Origin: Eubacteriaceae bacterium
GTDB lineage: Bacteria; Bacillota; Clostridia; Eubacteriales; Anaerofustaceae
Direction of reading: 5' to 3'
Assembly (NCBI GenBank): GCA_017551505.1
Contig: JAFZLL010000051.1
Coordinates: 28,817-92,816 of the forward strand
DNA length: 64,000 bases
Within the stretch, counting starts at the first letter, position 1. Each line of letters opens with the position of its first letter. Positions 1-7,028 of this stretch are shown piece by piece. Below the pieces are notes generated by a model that worked only from the letters and a program-made list of their open reading frames with translations, made no database searches and was not told where the DNA came from. The translations under genes and the position numbers were made by a program.

Positions 1-1
1 T

Positions 2-736
2 ATCGACAGCGAGGGCCTTTCAGTATTGGCTGAAAGCTGCATCAAATGCCGTGACTTCCTTCTTGAGAATGGAGCAGATGAGATTCGTGCCTACGCCACG
101 GAGGCTTTGAGGAGTGCATCGAACAAGGTTGAAGCCGTTCAACTGCTCAAAGAAGAGACAGGCATCATACCCGATATCCTGACCAGGGAACAGGAAGCAG
201 AATGCGATGCGATCAGCCTTATGTATTTTTCCGGCAAGACCGAAGGCATCGGAATGGACATCGGCGGGGGAAGCGGACAGATATTTGAGTATAAGGACGG
301 CAAGGCGGGCAGATCCATCAGCGCACCGATAGGGGCCCTGGCTTTGAAAAACAGGTTCGTGTCTTCGGATATCCCAGTCCCTGAAGAACTGGGAAAAATC
401 GACAGTTTCGTAAGAGGCTTTCTGGATGTGTTTGGCAGCATCACCGTCCCCGAGATAGACGTAATGGGCGGCAGCGCATCCAGCGTTACAGGTGTCCTGG
501 CGGACGGAGATGGAAAAGTATCCTTAGAAGATCTTGATGATTTTATCGTTTCCGTCATTGGGCGAAGTGATGCCTTCGAGTATATTTCATCCTTTGCCGG
601 AGGAAGGGAAACGACGCTTATCCCTGGACTTGAGGTTATCAGGGCATGCGGGGAATGGTTTCGCGCTTCTTCAGTCAGGATATTCCTGAGCGGTTCAAGA
701 GAAGGGTATATAATAAAAAACGGCTATTTGGGATAA
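2..736 (+). CDS. Ppx/GppA family phosphatase, 5' end missing
   Basis: The reading frame is already open at the left edge, so only the C-terminal part of about 245 residues is present; a typical Ppx/GppA is 300 or more residues. The family hydrolyses polyphosphate or pppGpp and has an ASKHA (actin-like ATPase) fold. Visible are the second-strand region AYATEALRSASN, the EQEAECDAISLMYF segment, and the glycine-rich phosphate loop DIGGGSGQIFEY that follows it. A second phosphate loop, VMGGSASS, comes later. The ATP-binding first loop would lie upstream of the window. The family is clear, but polyphosphatase and pppGpp hydrolase cannot be told apart here. The stop lies just before an inverted repeat that serves as terminator for the convergent MATE gene. 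Confidence 0.85.
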   Translation: MDSEGLSVLAESCIKCRDFLLENGADEIRAYATEALRSASNKVEAVQLLKEETGIIPDILTREQEAECDAISLMYFSGKTEGIGMDIGGGSGQIFEYKDGKAGRSISAPIGALALKNRFVSSDIPVPEELGKIDSFVRGFLDVFGSITVPEIDVMGGSASSVTGVLADGDGKVSLEDLDDFIVSVIGRSDAFEYISSFAGGRETTLIPGLEVIRACGEWFRASSVRIFLSGSREGYIIKNGYLG

Positions 737-744
737 TAGCCGTC
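712..744 (-). terminator. Rho-independent terminator of the MATE gene
   Basis: Inverted repeat cggctatt / aatagccg at 721-742. On the minus strand it is followed by a run of six T, read as A at 715-720 on the plus strand. It overlaps the last codons of the convergent Ppx/GppA gene, so the two genes share this end. Confidence 0.75.
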
Positions 745-764
745 TGTACATATCGATTGAGTGT

Positions 765-2144
765 CTACTCGTTTTCAGCCGAGGCTTCGCCCCGGCTGAT
801 TGCATGGTATTTCCTTTTTGTGATCAGTATGGCTGTCAGACACATGACAAGCGTCATGAGGTCGGTCACCGGATAGGTCCACCAGACGCCTTCGATCCCC
901 ATACCGAAAGTGTAGACCAGAGCAAAGAGCGTCACGATGACGAAAACTGTATTTTTGAGTATTGTCATGACTGTCGCTGTTTTTGATTTATCCACAGCCT
1001 GGTAGAAAGCCAGTACGCAGTGAGCTACCGATGTGATCGGCATCGTGATGAGGTTTATCCTCGTCGCGTGCACTGCCATATCTATGAAATCTTTCTCGGA
1101 GTTGTTAATCACCATTACGATCTCCTCGCAGAACACGATGCATATAGCGGTGGCGATCAGTCCGAACAGAGTTCCGAGGAAGATGCCGTATTTGAGAGTT
1201 TTCATCACCCGGTCTGTCTTGCCGGCGCCGTGATTGTAGCCGATGATGGGCGTGATTGCATTGGCGACTCCATAGATTACGAGCCAGACGAAATTTATTA
1301 TCGTAAACATAGTTCCCATTGCAGCGATTGCTGTAGTGCCCCCCAGGGAACGCAACGTCCGGTTAAGGAAGATCGAAGTCAGCGCCCAGGCGCTTTCAGT
1401 AAAAAAGAAAGGTATTCCTGTACGGAAAAGGTGCCCGAACTCACTGAAACTGAACTCCATCCGGGTCAGCTTCAGATCCAGCTTGGAGGATGGGCGCAGA
1501 AAATGAGTCAGGTATACTGCGCTGGAACTGGCCAGAGCGATTCCCGTTGCAAGTGCGGCACCGGTCATCTTCATCCCGAATCCGTCTAAGAAGACGAATT
1601 TCAGCATGATGTTCACTGCCGTTGTCGCGGCTGTCGCGTAGATCACGACTTTGACATTCGCGTCGTTACGCACGAACCTGCTCATTATCGTATTGAAGCA
1701 GTCAAATACAAGAAACGCCATACGAATGCGGATATATGGTATACCAAATGGCAGAGCTTCCTCGGTGCAACCAAACAGAAGGCAAAGTTCCTCGGTGAAT
1801 AACATTACAGCTGCTGCCGTGACTATGACGGTGGCCATTGCCGAAACGACAGTCATGTAGAACATGTTGCGTGCTTTTTCGTTCTCGCCTTCACCCAACA
1901 GGATAGCGTTCAGCGTACAGCCGCCTGAGGCAAACAAAACTTCAAAAGCCCATATCCATGAGATGATCGAGGCGGTCGAATTGACCGCGGCAAGCCCGAC
2001 TGAACCTATATACCGTCCGATGAATATCGAATCAATCACTGAGTGGAGGGCTTCCACCACCATCGACAGCACTGAAGCTACGATAAAATGCCGCATCAGT
2101 TTGCCGATAGGGTCGTTCTTCAGATCAATCTGTTTTGTTTTCAT
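765..2144 (-). CDS. MATE family multidrug/sodium antiporter
   Basis: A 459-residue integral membrane protein with about 12 hydrophobic segments. This is the usual length and topology for MATE exporters, which expel cationic drugs and metabolites using a Na+ or H+ gradient. The N-terminus (GKLMRHFIVASVLSMVVEAL, then IDSIFIGRYIGSVGLAAV) is the typical first helix and loop of the NorM/MepA type, and a related pattern recurs in the second half, as expected of the internal duplication. The start at 2144 overlaps the 3' end of rsfS by 20 bp, so the gene is probably translated from the rsfS transcript. Substrate cannot be read from sequence. Confidence 0.88.
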   Translation of the reverse strand: MKTKQIDLKNDPIGKLMRHFIVASVLSMVVEALHSVIDSIFIGRYIGSVGLAAVNSTASIISWIWAFEVLFASGGCTLNAILLGEGENEKARNMFYMTVVSAMATVIVTAAAVMLFTEELCLLFGCTEEALPFGIPYIRIRMAFLVFDCFNTIMSRFVRNDANVKVVIYATAATTAVNIMLKFVFLDGFGMKMTGAALATGIALASSSAVYLTHFLRPSSKLDLKLTRMEFSFSEFGHLFRTGIPFFFTESAWALTSIFLNRTLRSLGGTTAIAAMGTMFTIINFVWLVIYGVANAITPIIGYNHGAGKTDRVMKTLKYGIFLGTLFGLIATAICIVFCEEIVMVINNSEKDFIDMAVHATRINLITMPITSVAHCVLAFYQAVDKSKTATVMTILKNTVFVIVTLFALVYTFGMGIEGVWWTYPVTDLMTLVMCLTAILITKRKYHAISRGEASAENE

Positions 2145-2493
2145 TTACTTCATTAGCCCTTTTTGTCAGGAATTTGCCGTCTGCCCAGAGTTTCTCCAGA
2201 TCGTAGCGACGCCTTTCATCGTCTATGAATATATGAACGATAATATCGCCGTAATCAGCGAGGATCCATTTGCCGTCATCATATCCTTCCATACCGATCA
2301 AACGCATCTCGCCTGATGATTTTTCTCTTAGATACTCTGCGCAGCTCCGGGCATTGCGTTCGTTTGCGGCCGTGCCTATGATGAATTCATCCATGTCCCC
2401 GGTTAACCCCGTAAGATCGATCACGGTGATGGACCGGATATCCCTTTCTTCCAAATAGCCTAATAATATATCGGTTTTTTCGGTTATTTCCAT
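2125..2493 (-). CDS. rsfS: Ribosome silencing factor RsfS
   Basis: About 122 residues, the normal size for RsfS (Iojap/DUF143). The protein binds uL14 on the 50S subunit and blocks subunit joining when nutrients are short. Family landmarks are the N-terminal helix, VIDLTGLTGDMDEFIIGTA, the helix after it (NARSCAEYLREK), and the C-terminal DYGDIIVHIFIDDERRRYDL, which matches the DWGDVVVHVF block. The frame runs open further upstream, but the ATG at 2493 is chosen because AGAGGA sits at proper spacing before it and the upstream residues do not resemble the family. The MATE gene follows and overlaps it. In many Firmicutes rsfS follows nadD and yqeK; those genes are not here. Confidence 0.9.
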   Translation of the reverse strand: MEITEKTDILLGYLEERDIRSITVIDLTGLTGDMDEFIIGTAANERNARSCAEYLREKSSGEMRLIGMEGYDDGKWILADYGDIIVHIFIDDERRRYDLEKLWADGKFLTKRANEVNENKTD

Positions 2494-2708
2494 ATAGTCC
2501 TCTTTAATGCTTCTAAATCTGTTTCTCATTTTATCAGATAATAGCGGTTTTGCGCACGGAAAGTTCCCTTTTGTTGAGGCATTCCGCGGATCATCCCTTA
2601 GGCCTGCAGCACCGGACCTCAAGGATGAGGAAATTAGCATTCAAACCTACCAAAGGAAGGCTAAAGATGATATGATGTATCCGGCATATCCTGTCATGGA
2701 GGAGAAAA

Positions 2709-4676
2709 ATGTTAAAGAAGTTCACGGCGTTTCTTGTTGCACTTGCAATAGCAATGAACCTTGTCATATATATCCCGAATAACGATGCTTACGCTGAGGA
2801 AAACCAGGAGGGAGAGGTCGTCGTGCTGACCGGCAATCCGGAAGACATCCTGACTGACCCCAACTTCAATCTGACGGAAAATGTCGACCCTACCGTGCTG
2901 AGCGAATGGTACGCCAGCGAGGTGGACGTGCCAGACTCATCCCTAAAGAAGGCCCTTGTAACAGCTTCTCATTCCAGAACCCTTACAGTGGCGGCGATGT
3001 TTTCACTGCCGTCCACCCTTAACCTGAGCGGACTGAATATTTCGTCCTTAAAGGGTATGGAATATGCGCTTAACGTCAAGAAACTGATCATATCAAATAA
3101 CAAGATCACCACACTGGAACCGCTCTCCAACCTGTATAACCTCGAATACTTGGATTATTCGAACAATCAGGTGAAAATGGTGCCTTCGTTCGCATTCACA
3201 TCACGCAGACTGCTCTACGTGGACGGACGGAATAACTCCTCCGCAGGCATCTCTGCACCGAAGGGACCGTACAGTGTGCTCCAGAGCCTTTATCTGGACA
3301 ACAACCAGATTACCGCAGTTCCAGACATCTCGTTCTGCAAAGCGCTGACCACACTGTCCCTGAATAACAATGCTCTGGACAACTTCCCCGCCAGCATAGC
3401 GGCACTTTCAGGGCTTAAGGATCTTGGTCTGTCACACAACAAGATTTCCATCCTGACAGATATCTCTGCGATGAGCTCACTGAATACTCTGAACCTGGAT
3501 AATAACAATATGACGGAGTTTCCGCTGGGTCTAAGCGGTCTGACATCCCTCACGTACCTGGCGCTGAACAATAACGAGCTCTCTTCGATCCCTGATGAGA
3601 TATCGGGCATGAAGGCGCTGGAAACGCTGATCCTGTACCAGAACAGACTTACAGGGCTGAACGCCGGGCTCGCAGAGCTGCATTCCCTGAATACGCTGGA
3701 TGTTTCCCTGAACAACATCAATACGGAAGGGAATGAAGAGCTGATCAATACCCTTGCTTCAAATGTTGAGTCATTTTATTATAAACTGCAGCTGCCGGTC
3801 TTTAATCTTGCTTTGTATGAGGATCGTGAAGCCCCCGGCGGAAAGCTGGTATGGTCCGACATCGAAGACACGAACGTGGAAGGAGAAGGCAGCTACACGA
3901 TAACCGGATTCCTCATAGAGCGCATTGAGGAAACGATATCTGATGATGAGGGCGGCGAAGAGACTGAATCTCAGGGAACAACGACCGGTACCGTCGTCCC
4001 GAAAGTCAATGTGTATACCACTGTCGGCGAAGTCGGAGGCAATATCCGCGAATTCGTGGACCAGACCGCCGTTCCGGATGTTAACTATACTTTCAAGGTC
4101 ACTGCGTATATCTCCGTTATATACCAGAACGGTAATACCGCGGAGATCACCGATTTCAGGACCGTCAACACGAAGGATATCCAGATCGTCAGCAATGTGA
4201 CCGACCTGATGAAGTATATCGGCGTGATCATGGCGCTTTGTCTGCTCATGGTAGTAGTCATTCTGGTCGCGAACAAGCTGAAAGCCCGCAAACATATTAA
4301 ACAGTCCGACAAGAAGGGGAATAAGAATGCCGGTGACGGCACGGCACCTTCTGATGAGACAGGGAAATCCCGCCAGCAGAGAACGAACGTACAGCATAAA
4401 CCGCAGACAAGGAAAGAAAGCAGCCGGAATAAGCAGCCTGTTTCTTCATCTGCTCTGGAGAAGGGCGTCAAGAAGAGGGATGTTATCAGTGCCTGGGATG
4501 ATGTGGGCAGGCTGGATGACGAGATCGACAAGCTCCTTTCCGATGACACTTCAGTTGGTGAAACCATCAGGAACGATGCTCCCGCTGAGGCGGGTCCTGG
4601 CAAAGGGAACAAGCCCGATACCGGCGGTGAAGTACCGAATGTCTCAGCGCAGGAAGGTCAAAATACCGATGAATAG
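2709..4676 (+). CDS. Leucine-rich repeat type I membrane protein with cytoplasmic tail
   Basis: 655 residues. A signal peptide (charged MLKK, hydrophobic core, AYA around residue 29) is followed by a spacer. Next come roughly ten leucine-rich repeats at residues ~95-350 with consensus LxxLxLxxNxI (for example LQSLYLDNNQITAVP and LNTLNLDNNNMTEFP). A beta-rich, FN3-like segment spans ~360-490, a single membrane helix lies at ~501-521, and a hydrophilic tail of about 130 residues completes the protein. The predicted topology is LRRs outside and tail inside. The tail is charged and low-complexity (basic then acidic), without an LPXTG motif, and hence is not sortase-anchored. GGAGG stands before the ATG. 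The stop overlaps the start of the HAD phosphatase gene by 8 nt. The ligand is unknown; the layout resembles a receptor or adhesion protein. Confidence 0.8.
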   Translation: MLKKFTAFLVALAIAMNLVIYIPNNDAYAEENQEGEVVVLTGNPEDILTDPNFNLTENVDPTVLSEWYASEVDVPDSSLKKALVTASHSRTLTVAAMFSLPSTLNLSGLNISSLKGMEYALNVKKLIISNNKITTLEPLSNLYNLEYLDYSNNQVKMVPSFAFTSRRLLYVDGRNNSSAGISAPKGPYSVLQSLYLDNNQITAVPDISFCKALTTLSLNNNALDNFPASIAALSGLKDLGLSHNKISILTDISAMSSLNTLNLDNNNMTEFPLGLSGLTSLTYLALNNNELSSIPDEISGMKALETLILYQNRLTGLNAGLAELHSLNTLDVSLNNINTEGNEELINTLASNVESFYYKLQLPVFNLALYEDREAPGGKLVWSDIEDTNVEGEGSYTITGFLIERIEETISDDEGGEETESQGTTTGTVVPKVNVYTTVGEVGGNIREFVDQTAVPDVNYTFKVTAYISVIYQNGNTAEITDFRTVNTKDIQIVSNVTDLMKYIGVIMALCLLMVVVILVANKLKARKHIKQSDKKGNKNAGDGTAPSDETGKSRQQRTNVQHKPQTRKESSRNKQPVSSSALEKGVKKRDVISAWDDVGRLDDEIDKLLSDDTSVGETIRNDAPAEAGPGKGNKPDTGGEVPNVSAQEGQNTDE

Positions 4677-5322
4677 AATCAGATGCGCCGTATTTGATTT
4701 TGACGGGACTGTAGCCGATACAAAATACAGCGTGATGGATTCTGCGAGACACGCGCTTAAGCATTTCGGATACGATGCATCCGAGGAGGAGCTCAGGCGG
4801 TTTATCGGACCAACGCTATGGTATTCCTTTTCGACATATTACGGTATAAAGGATAAAGAATGCGATGAAGCGGTGCGTATTTACCGCGAGTATTATGCTG
4901 CTGAAGGCATTAAAAGGGCGAGATTGTACGAAGGCATCGTGGATGCTGTAAACGAGCTTAAGGCTCTCGGTGTAAAGACTGCAGTCGCTACCGTACGCGA
5001 GGAAAATAGCCTGCTGCAGAATTTCTCCGTCCTCGGCATAAACGGTATTTTCGATGCCTATGCCGGAAGCCTGGCAAACGGGGAACGTTCTGATAAAGCG
5101 GAACTTATAACCGTTGCCCTTGAAAGGTTACATGTCGCAGAAGCATGGGATGCTGTCGTCATAGGGGACTCGCATACAGACTGCGAAGGAGCCAATGCAG
5201 TTGGATGCGGATTCATCGCCGCTTTGTATGACAGGGATATCTCTGAGTTCGGGGGACTGGATATAAGCATGAAGGCATATGAGCCGCTTGATATAGTATC
5301 AATCATTTCAGGGCTGATCTGA
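4669..5322 (+). CDS. HAD hydrolase, phosphoglycolate phosphatase-like
   Basis: 217 residues. Motif I is CAVFDFDGTVADT (nucleophile Asp in DFDGT). Motif II is the Thr of AVATVREEN, motif III the Lys of SDKAELI, and motif IV GDSHTDCEGA, so all four catalytic HAD motifs are present. A helical cap lies between motifs I and II, as in Gph/PpaX-type enzymes acting on small phosphorylated metabolites. The ATG at 4669 is inside the last codons of the LRR gene (ATGAATAG, 8 nt overlap), and AGGAAGG at 4651 serves as ribosome binding site, which implies translational coupling. A strong terminator follows. The substrate is not readable. Confidence 0.88.
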   Translation: MNRIRCAVFDFDGTVADTKYSVMDSARHALKHFGYDASEEELRRFIGPTLWYSFSTYYGIKDKECDEAVRIYREYYAAEGIKRARLYEGIVDAVNELKALGVKTAVATVREENSLLQNFSVLGINGIFDAYAGSLANGERSDKAELITVALERLHVAEAWDAVVIGDSHTDCEGANAVGCGFIAALYDRDISEFGGLDISMKAYEPLDIVSIISGLI

Positions 5323-5344
5323 CCTGACTTGCTTTCAGACACAT

Positions 5345-5378
5345 GCCATGGGACGAAGACATGTTCCATGGCTTTTTT
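5345..5378 (+). terminator. Rho-independent terminator after the LRR-HAD pair
   Basis: gccatggga (5345-5353) pairs with ttccatggc (5364-5372), with one G-T pair near the loop, followed by six T. Confidence 0.85.
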
Positions 5379-5393
5379 GGATGTATTTCGATT

Positions 5394-5419
5394 ATAAAAA
5401 AGAAGCCTTTAAGGCTTCT
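5394..5419 (-). terminator. Rho-independent terminator of the tRNA operon
   Basis: agaagcc / ggcttct stem at 5401-5419 with a short loop. On the minus strand it is followed by a T run (A at 5396-5400 on the plus strand). It lies just downstream of the leftward tRNA-Gln gene. Confidence 0.8.
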
Positions 5420-5431
5420 GGATGATCTGTA

Positions 5432-5506
5432 TGGCAGGGGTAGTAGGATTCGAACCTACGGATCACGGAGTCAGAGTCCGTTGCCTTACCGCTTGGCGAT
5501 ACCCCT
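5432..5506 (-). tRNA. tRNA-Gln (anticodon CTG)
   Basis: Acceptor stem AGGGGTA/TACCCCT, discriminator G and encoded CCA. The anticodon stem ACGGA/TCCGT carries the loop CTCTGAC, giving anticodon CTG (codon CAG). The T arm GTTCGAATC is intact. It is the last gene of the four-tRNA operon. The organism also has glnS at 32.5 kb, so this tRNA can be charged directly. Confidence 0.93.
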
Positions 5507-5520
5507 GTATCGGGTTAATA

Positions 5521-5598
5521 TGGGGTGGGATGAGGGATTCGAACCCTCGATCTTCGGATCCACAATCCGACGCTTTGACCAGCTAAGCCAATCCCACC
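5521..5598 (-). tRNA. tRNA-His (anticodon GTG)
   Basis: The acceptor stem GTGGGAT/ATCCCAC is preceded by an encoded G that can serve as G-1 opposite C73, the hallmark of tRNA-His. The anticodon stem TCGGA/TCCGA has loop TTGTGGA, anticodon GTG. CCA is encoded. Confidence 0.94.
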
Positions 5599-5604
5599 AT
5601 ATAG

Positions 5605-5681
5605 TGGCGCGCCAGAGAGGACTCGAACCTCCGACACACGGCTTAGAAGGCCGTTGCTCTATCCAACTGAGCTACTGGCAC
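5605..5681 (-). tRNA. tRNA-Arg (anticodon TCT)
   Basis: Acceptor stem GTGCCAG/CTGGCGC with one G-T pair, discriminator G and encoded CCA. The anticodon stem ACGGC/GCCGT has loop CTTCTAA, giving TCT (codons AGA/AGG). Confidence 0.94.
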
Positions 5682-5685
5682 TCAA

Positions 5686-5759
5686 TGGAGCGGGTGAAGG
5701 GGATCGAACCCTCGCAACCAGCTTGGAAGGCTGGGGCTCTACCACTGAGCTACACCCGC
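5686..5759 (-). tRNA. tRNA-Gly (anticodon TCC)
   Basis: Acceptor stem GCGGGTG/CACCCGC, discriminator T and encoded CCA. The anticodon stem CCAGC/GCTGG has loop CTTCCAA, giving TCC (codons GGA/GGG). It is the first gene of the operon, starting about 10 nt after the -10 box. Confidence 0.94.
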
Positions 5760-5768
5760 GACTGTTAA

Positions 5769-5797
5769 AGTATATGATAAATGTTCGATGTTGTCAA
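5769..5797 (-). promoter_or_regulatory. Sigma-A promoter of the tRNA operon
   Basis: On the minus strand, TTGACA (5797-5792), a 17-nt spacer, and TATACT (5774-5769). This is a near-consensus housekeeping promoter immediately upstream of tRNA-Gly. Confidence 0.9.
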
Positions 5798-5818
5798 GTT
5801 TGTGCCGGTAAAATTCGA

Positions 5819-6670
5819 TTATTCTTCCGGCAGGGCTTCCCCCTCTTCGCGCACATCAGCGTCTGTGCCATCCTCAGGTGATTCCTCATCCTCGCCGGTC
5901 CCGTCTTCCGCCTCTTCGCTTGAATTGTTGGTATCCTTCATTTCAGCGTCTTCCGTTATGGCAGGGCTTGCTGTTTCTTCCTCTATGACCTCGGCAATGA
6001 TCTGTTCTTCATCATCGGTTGTTTCATCCGCTTCTATGAGCGCATCTGCTCTTTCATAGTCCTGGGATGTATCAGTTTTCCCTGATTTGCTGTCCTTGTG
6101 CAAGGATTCGGGCTGCTTTGCCTTTTTCTCCTGCCGAACGGATTTCAGGAAGAATCCGGTTATCAGAGCGGCTCCTCCAAGGCATGTGAGCACTAGGCCG
6201 ATGATCTTGACGGAGGCGAATATGATATTCCTTAGGAAATACAGACCTGCGCCGAGAAGAGCTTCGATGCCTGCCGTAACAGTCTCCTTATACCTTTTGG
6301 GATTTCCTATAAGCGAAGAGATGACGAGCAGCGCCCCCCGGACGAATGCCCAAAGGCAGAGTATACCGTAAATAACGATTCCTGCGACGGTCTGCGAGAG
6401 ATAAGCGCTGATCAGGAATATACCGCAGGCGATATTTACGAGACCTGCTATGAGCGAGAACTTCCATGATGAAGAATCGTCCTTGTATTTTATCGCCGCG
6501 ATGATGTCTGTGGCTCCAAGAATTATTACTATCACGGCGATCGCTATGAGCCCTGCTCTGATCAGCATGCCTGGGAAGAATGCCATCATTATTCCTATGA
6601 GTACCCCTGCGGAGCCCGCCAGCACGAGCAGCAGCCATGTCAGAGGGTTATTCTTTTTCTCGTTTTCCAT
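5819..6670 (-). CDS. DUF308/HdeD-like membrane protein with acidic C-terminal tail
   Basis: 283 residues. The first ~185 residues are a series of hydrophobic helices with the paired pattern of the HdeD/DUF308 family (LLLVLAGSAGVLIGIMMAFF, then AVIVIILGATDIIAAIKY, then LIAGLVNIACGIFLI). The remaining ~95 residues are hydrophilic and extremely rich in Glu and Asp (for example EEAEDGTGEDEESPEDG) and look disordered. HdeD is linked to acid stress in enterobacteria, but the role in Firmicutes is unknown. GGAGGAT stands before the ATG. The gene is single, with its own promoter, and ends close to the tRNA promoter. The acidic tail is an addition not needed for the family fold. Confidence 0.7.
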   Translation of the reverse strand: MENEKKNNPLTWLLLVLAGSAGVLIGIMMAFFPGMLIRAGLIAIAVIVIILGATDIIAAIKYKDDSSSWKFSLIAGLVNIACGIFLISAYLSQTVAGIVIYGILCLWAFVRGALLVISSLIGNPKRYKETVTAGIEALLGAGLYFLRNIIFASVKIIGLVLTCLGGAALITGFFLKSVRQEKKAKQPESLHKDSKSGKTDTSQDYERADALIEADETTDDEEQIIAEVIEEETASPAITEDAEMKDTNNSSEEAEDGTGEDEESPEDGTDADVREEGEALPEE

Positions 6671-6691
6671 GATTATCCTCCGATTGGTTCA

Positions 6692-6720
6692 ATTGTAGCA
6701 TCAAAGGCAGGCAAATACAA
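6692..6720 (-). promoter_or_regulatory. Promoter of the DUF308 gene
   Basis: On the minus strand, TTGTAT (6720-6715), a 17-nt spacer ending in TGC, and TACAAT (6697-6692). This gives an extended -10 promoter just before the gene. Confidence 0.7.
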
Positions 6721-6752
6721 TCTCAGGCGCTTCATTTCATACCTCCCATGCA

Positions 6753-6781
6753 TTGACTTTAAATCTATCGTAATGTAAAAT
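6753..6781 (+). promoter_or_regulatory. Promoter of the ileS T-box transcript
   Basis: TTGACT (6753-6758), a 17-nt spacer, and TAAAAT (6776-6781). The distance leaves a leader of about 240 nt before ileS, right for a T-box. Confidence 0.8.
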
Positions 6782-6789
6782 ACCTTTTA

Positions 6790-7012
6790 AAGGCTGTGAA
6801 AAAGAGAGTACCGTAAGATATGCGTACAGAGAGTCTCTGGATGCTGGAAAGAGGCCGCATTGCTCACGGGAAGATCACTTTGGAGCCTGCCGGCAGAACT
6901 GAGTAAGCCGGCACGTTACCCTCGTTACGGGACAGAGTGGGTTTTACTTGTAAAACCAAGAACGGGTGGTACCGCGGAGTATTTCGTCCTGTAAAACACA
7001 GGACTTTTTTAT
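6790..7012 (+). promoter_or_regulatory. T-box leader controlling ileS (isoleucine specifier)
   Basis: A T-box riboswitch binds uncharged tRNA and lets transcription continue into the synthetase gene. Seen here: stem I with an AGTA loop-E-type motif near 6808; the likely specifier ATC followed by A at 6874-6877, an isoleucine codon; and the conserved T-box CGGGTGGTACCGCGG at 6963-6977. A competing terminator follows, gtcctgt/acaggac with six T at 6986-7010. The ATC specifier agrees with the downstream gene. The bulge of the T-box should pair with the tRNA-Ile 3' end. Confidence 0.93.
6986..7010 (+). terminator. Regulated terminator of the ileS T-box
   Basis: gtcctgt (6986-6992) and acaggac (6998-7004) form a stem followed by six T. 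The 5' strand lies just behind the T-box motif, which can form the alternative antiterminator. Confidence 0.9.
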
Positions 7013-7028
7013 TAATTCGGAGGTCTAT

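Noticed and set aside
26..736. TTG at position 26 as start of the first gene
   Set aside because: The frame is open to the window edge and the residues before it continue the family pattern, so the gene is cut off, not started there.
1020..1589. 189-residue open frame opposite the MATE gene
   Set aside because: His-, Asp- and Cys-rich composition is that of an antisense frame of a membrane protein gene; no supporting signal.
2494..2640. N-terminal extension of RsfS upstream of the ATG at 2493
   Set aside because: The family begins at about this ATG, a good RBS precedes it, and the upstream residues look like translated intergenic DNA.
5343..5768. 141-residue open frame on the plus strand across the tRNA cluster
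   Set aside because: It runs antisense through four clear tRNA genes; the frame is a by-product of their conserved sequence.
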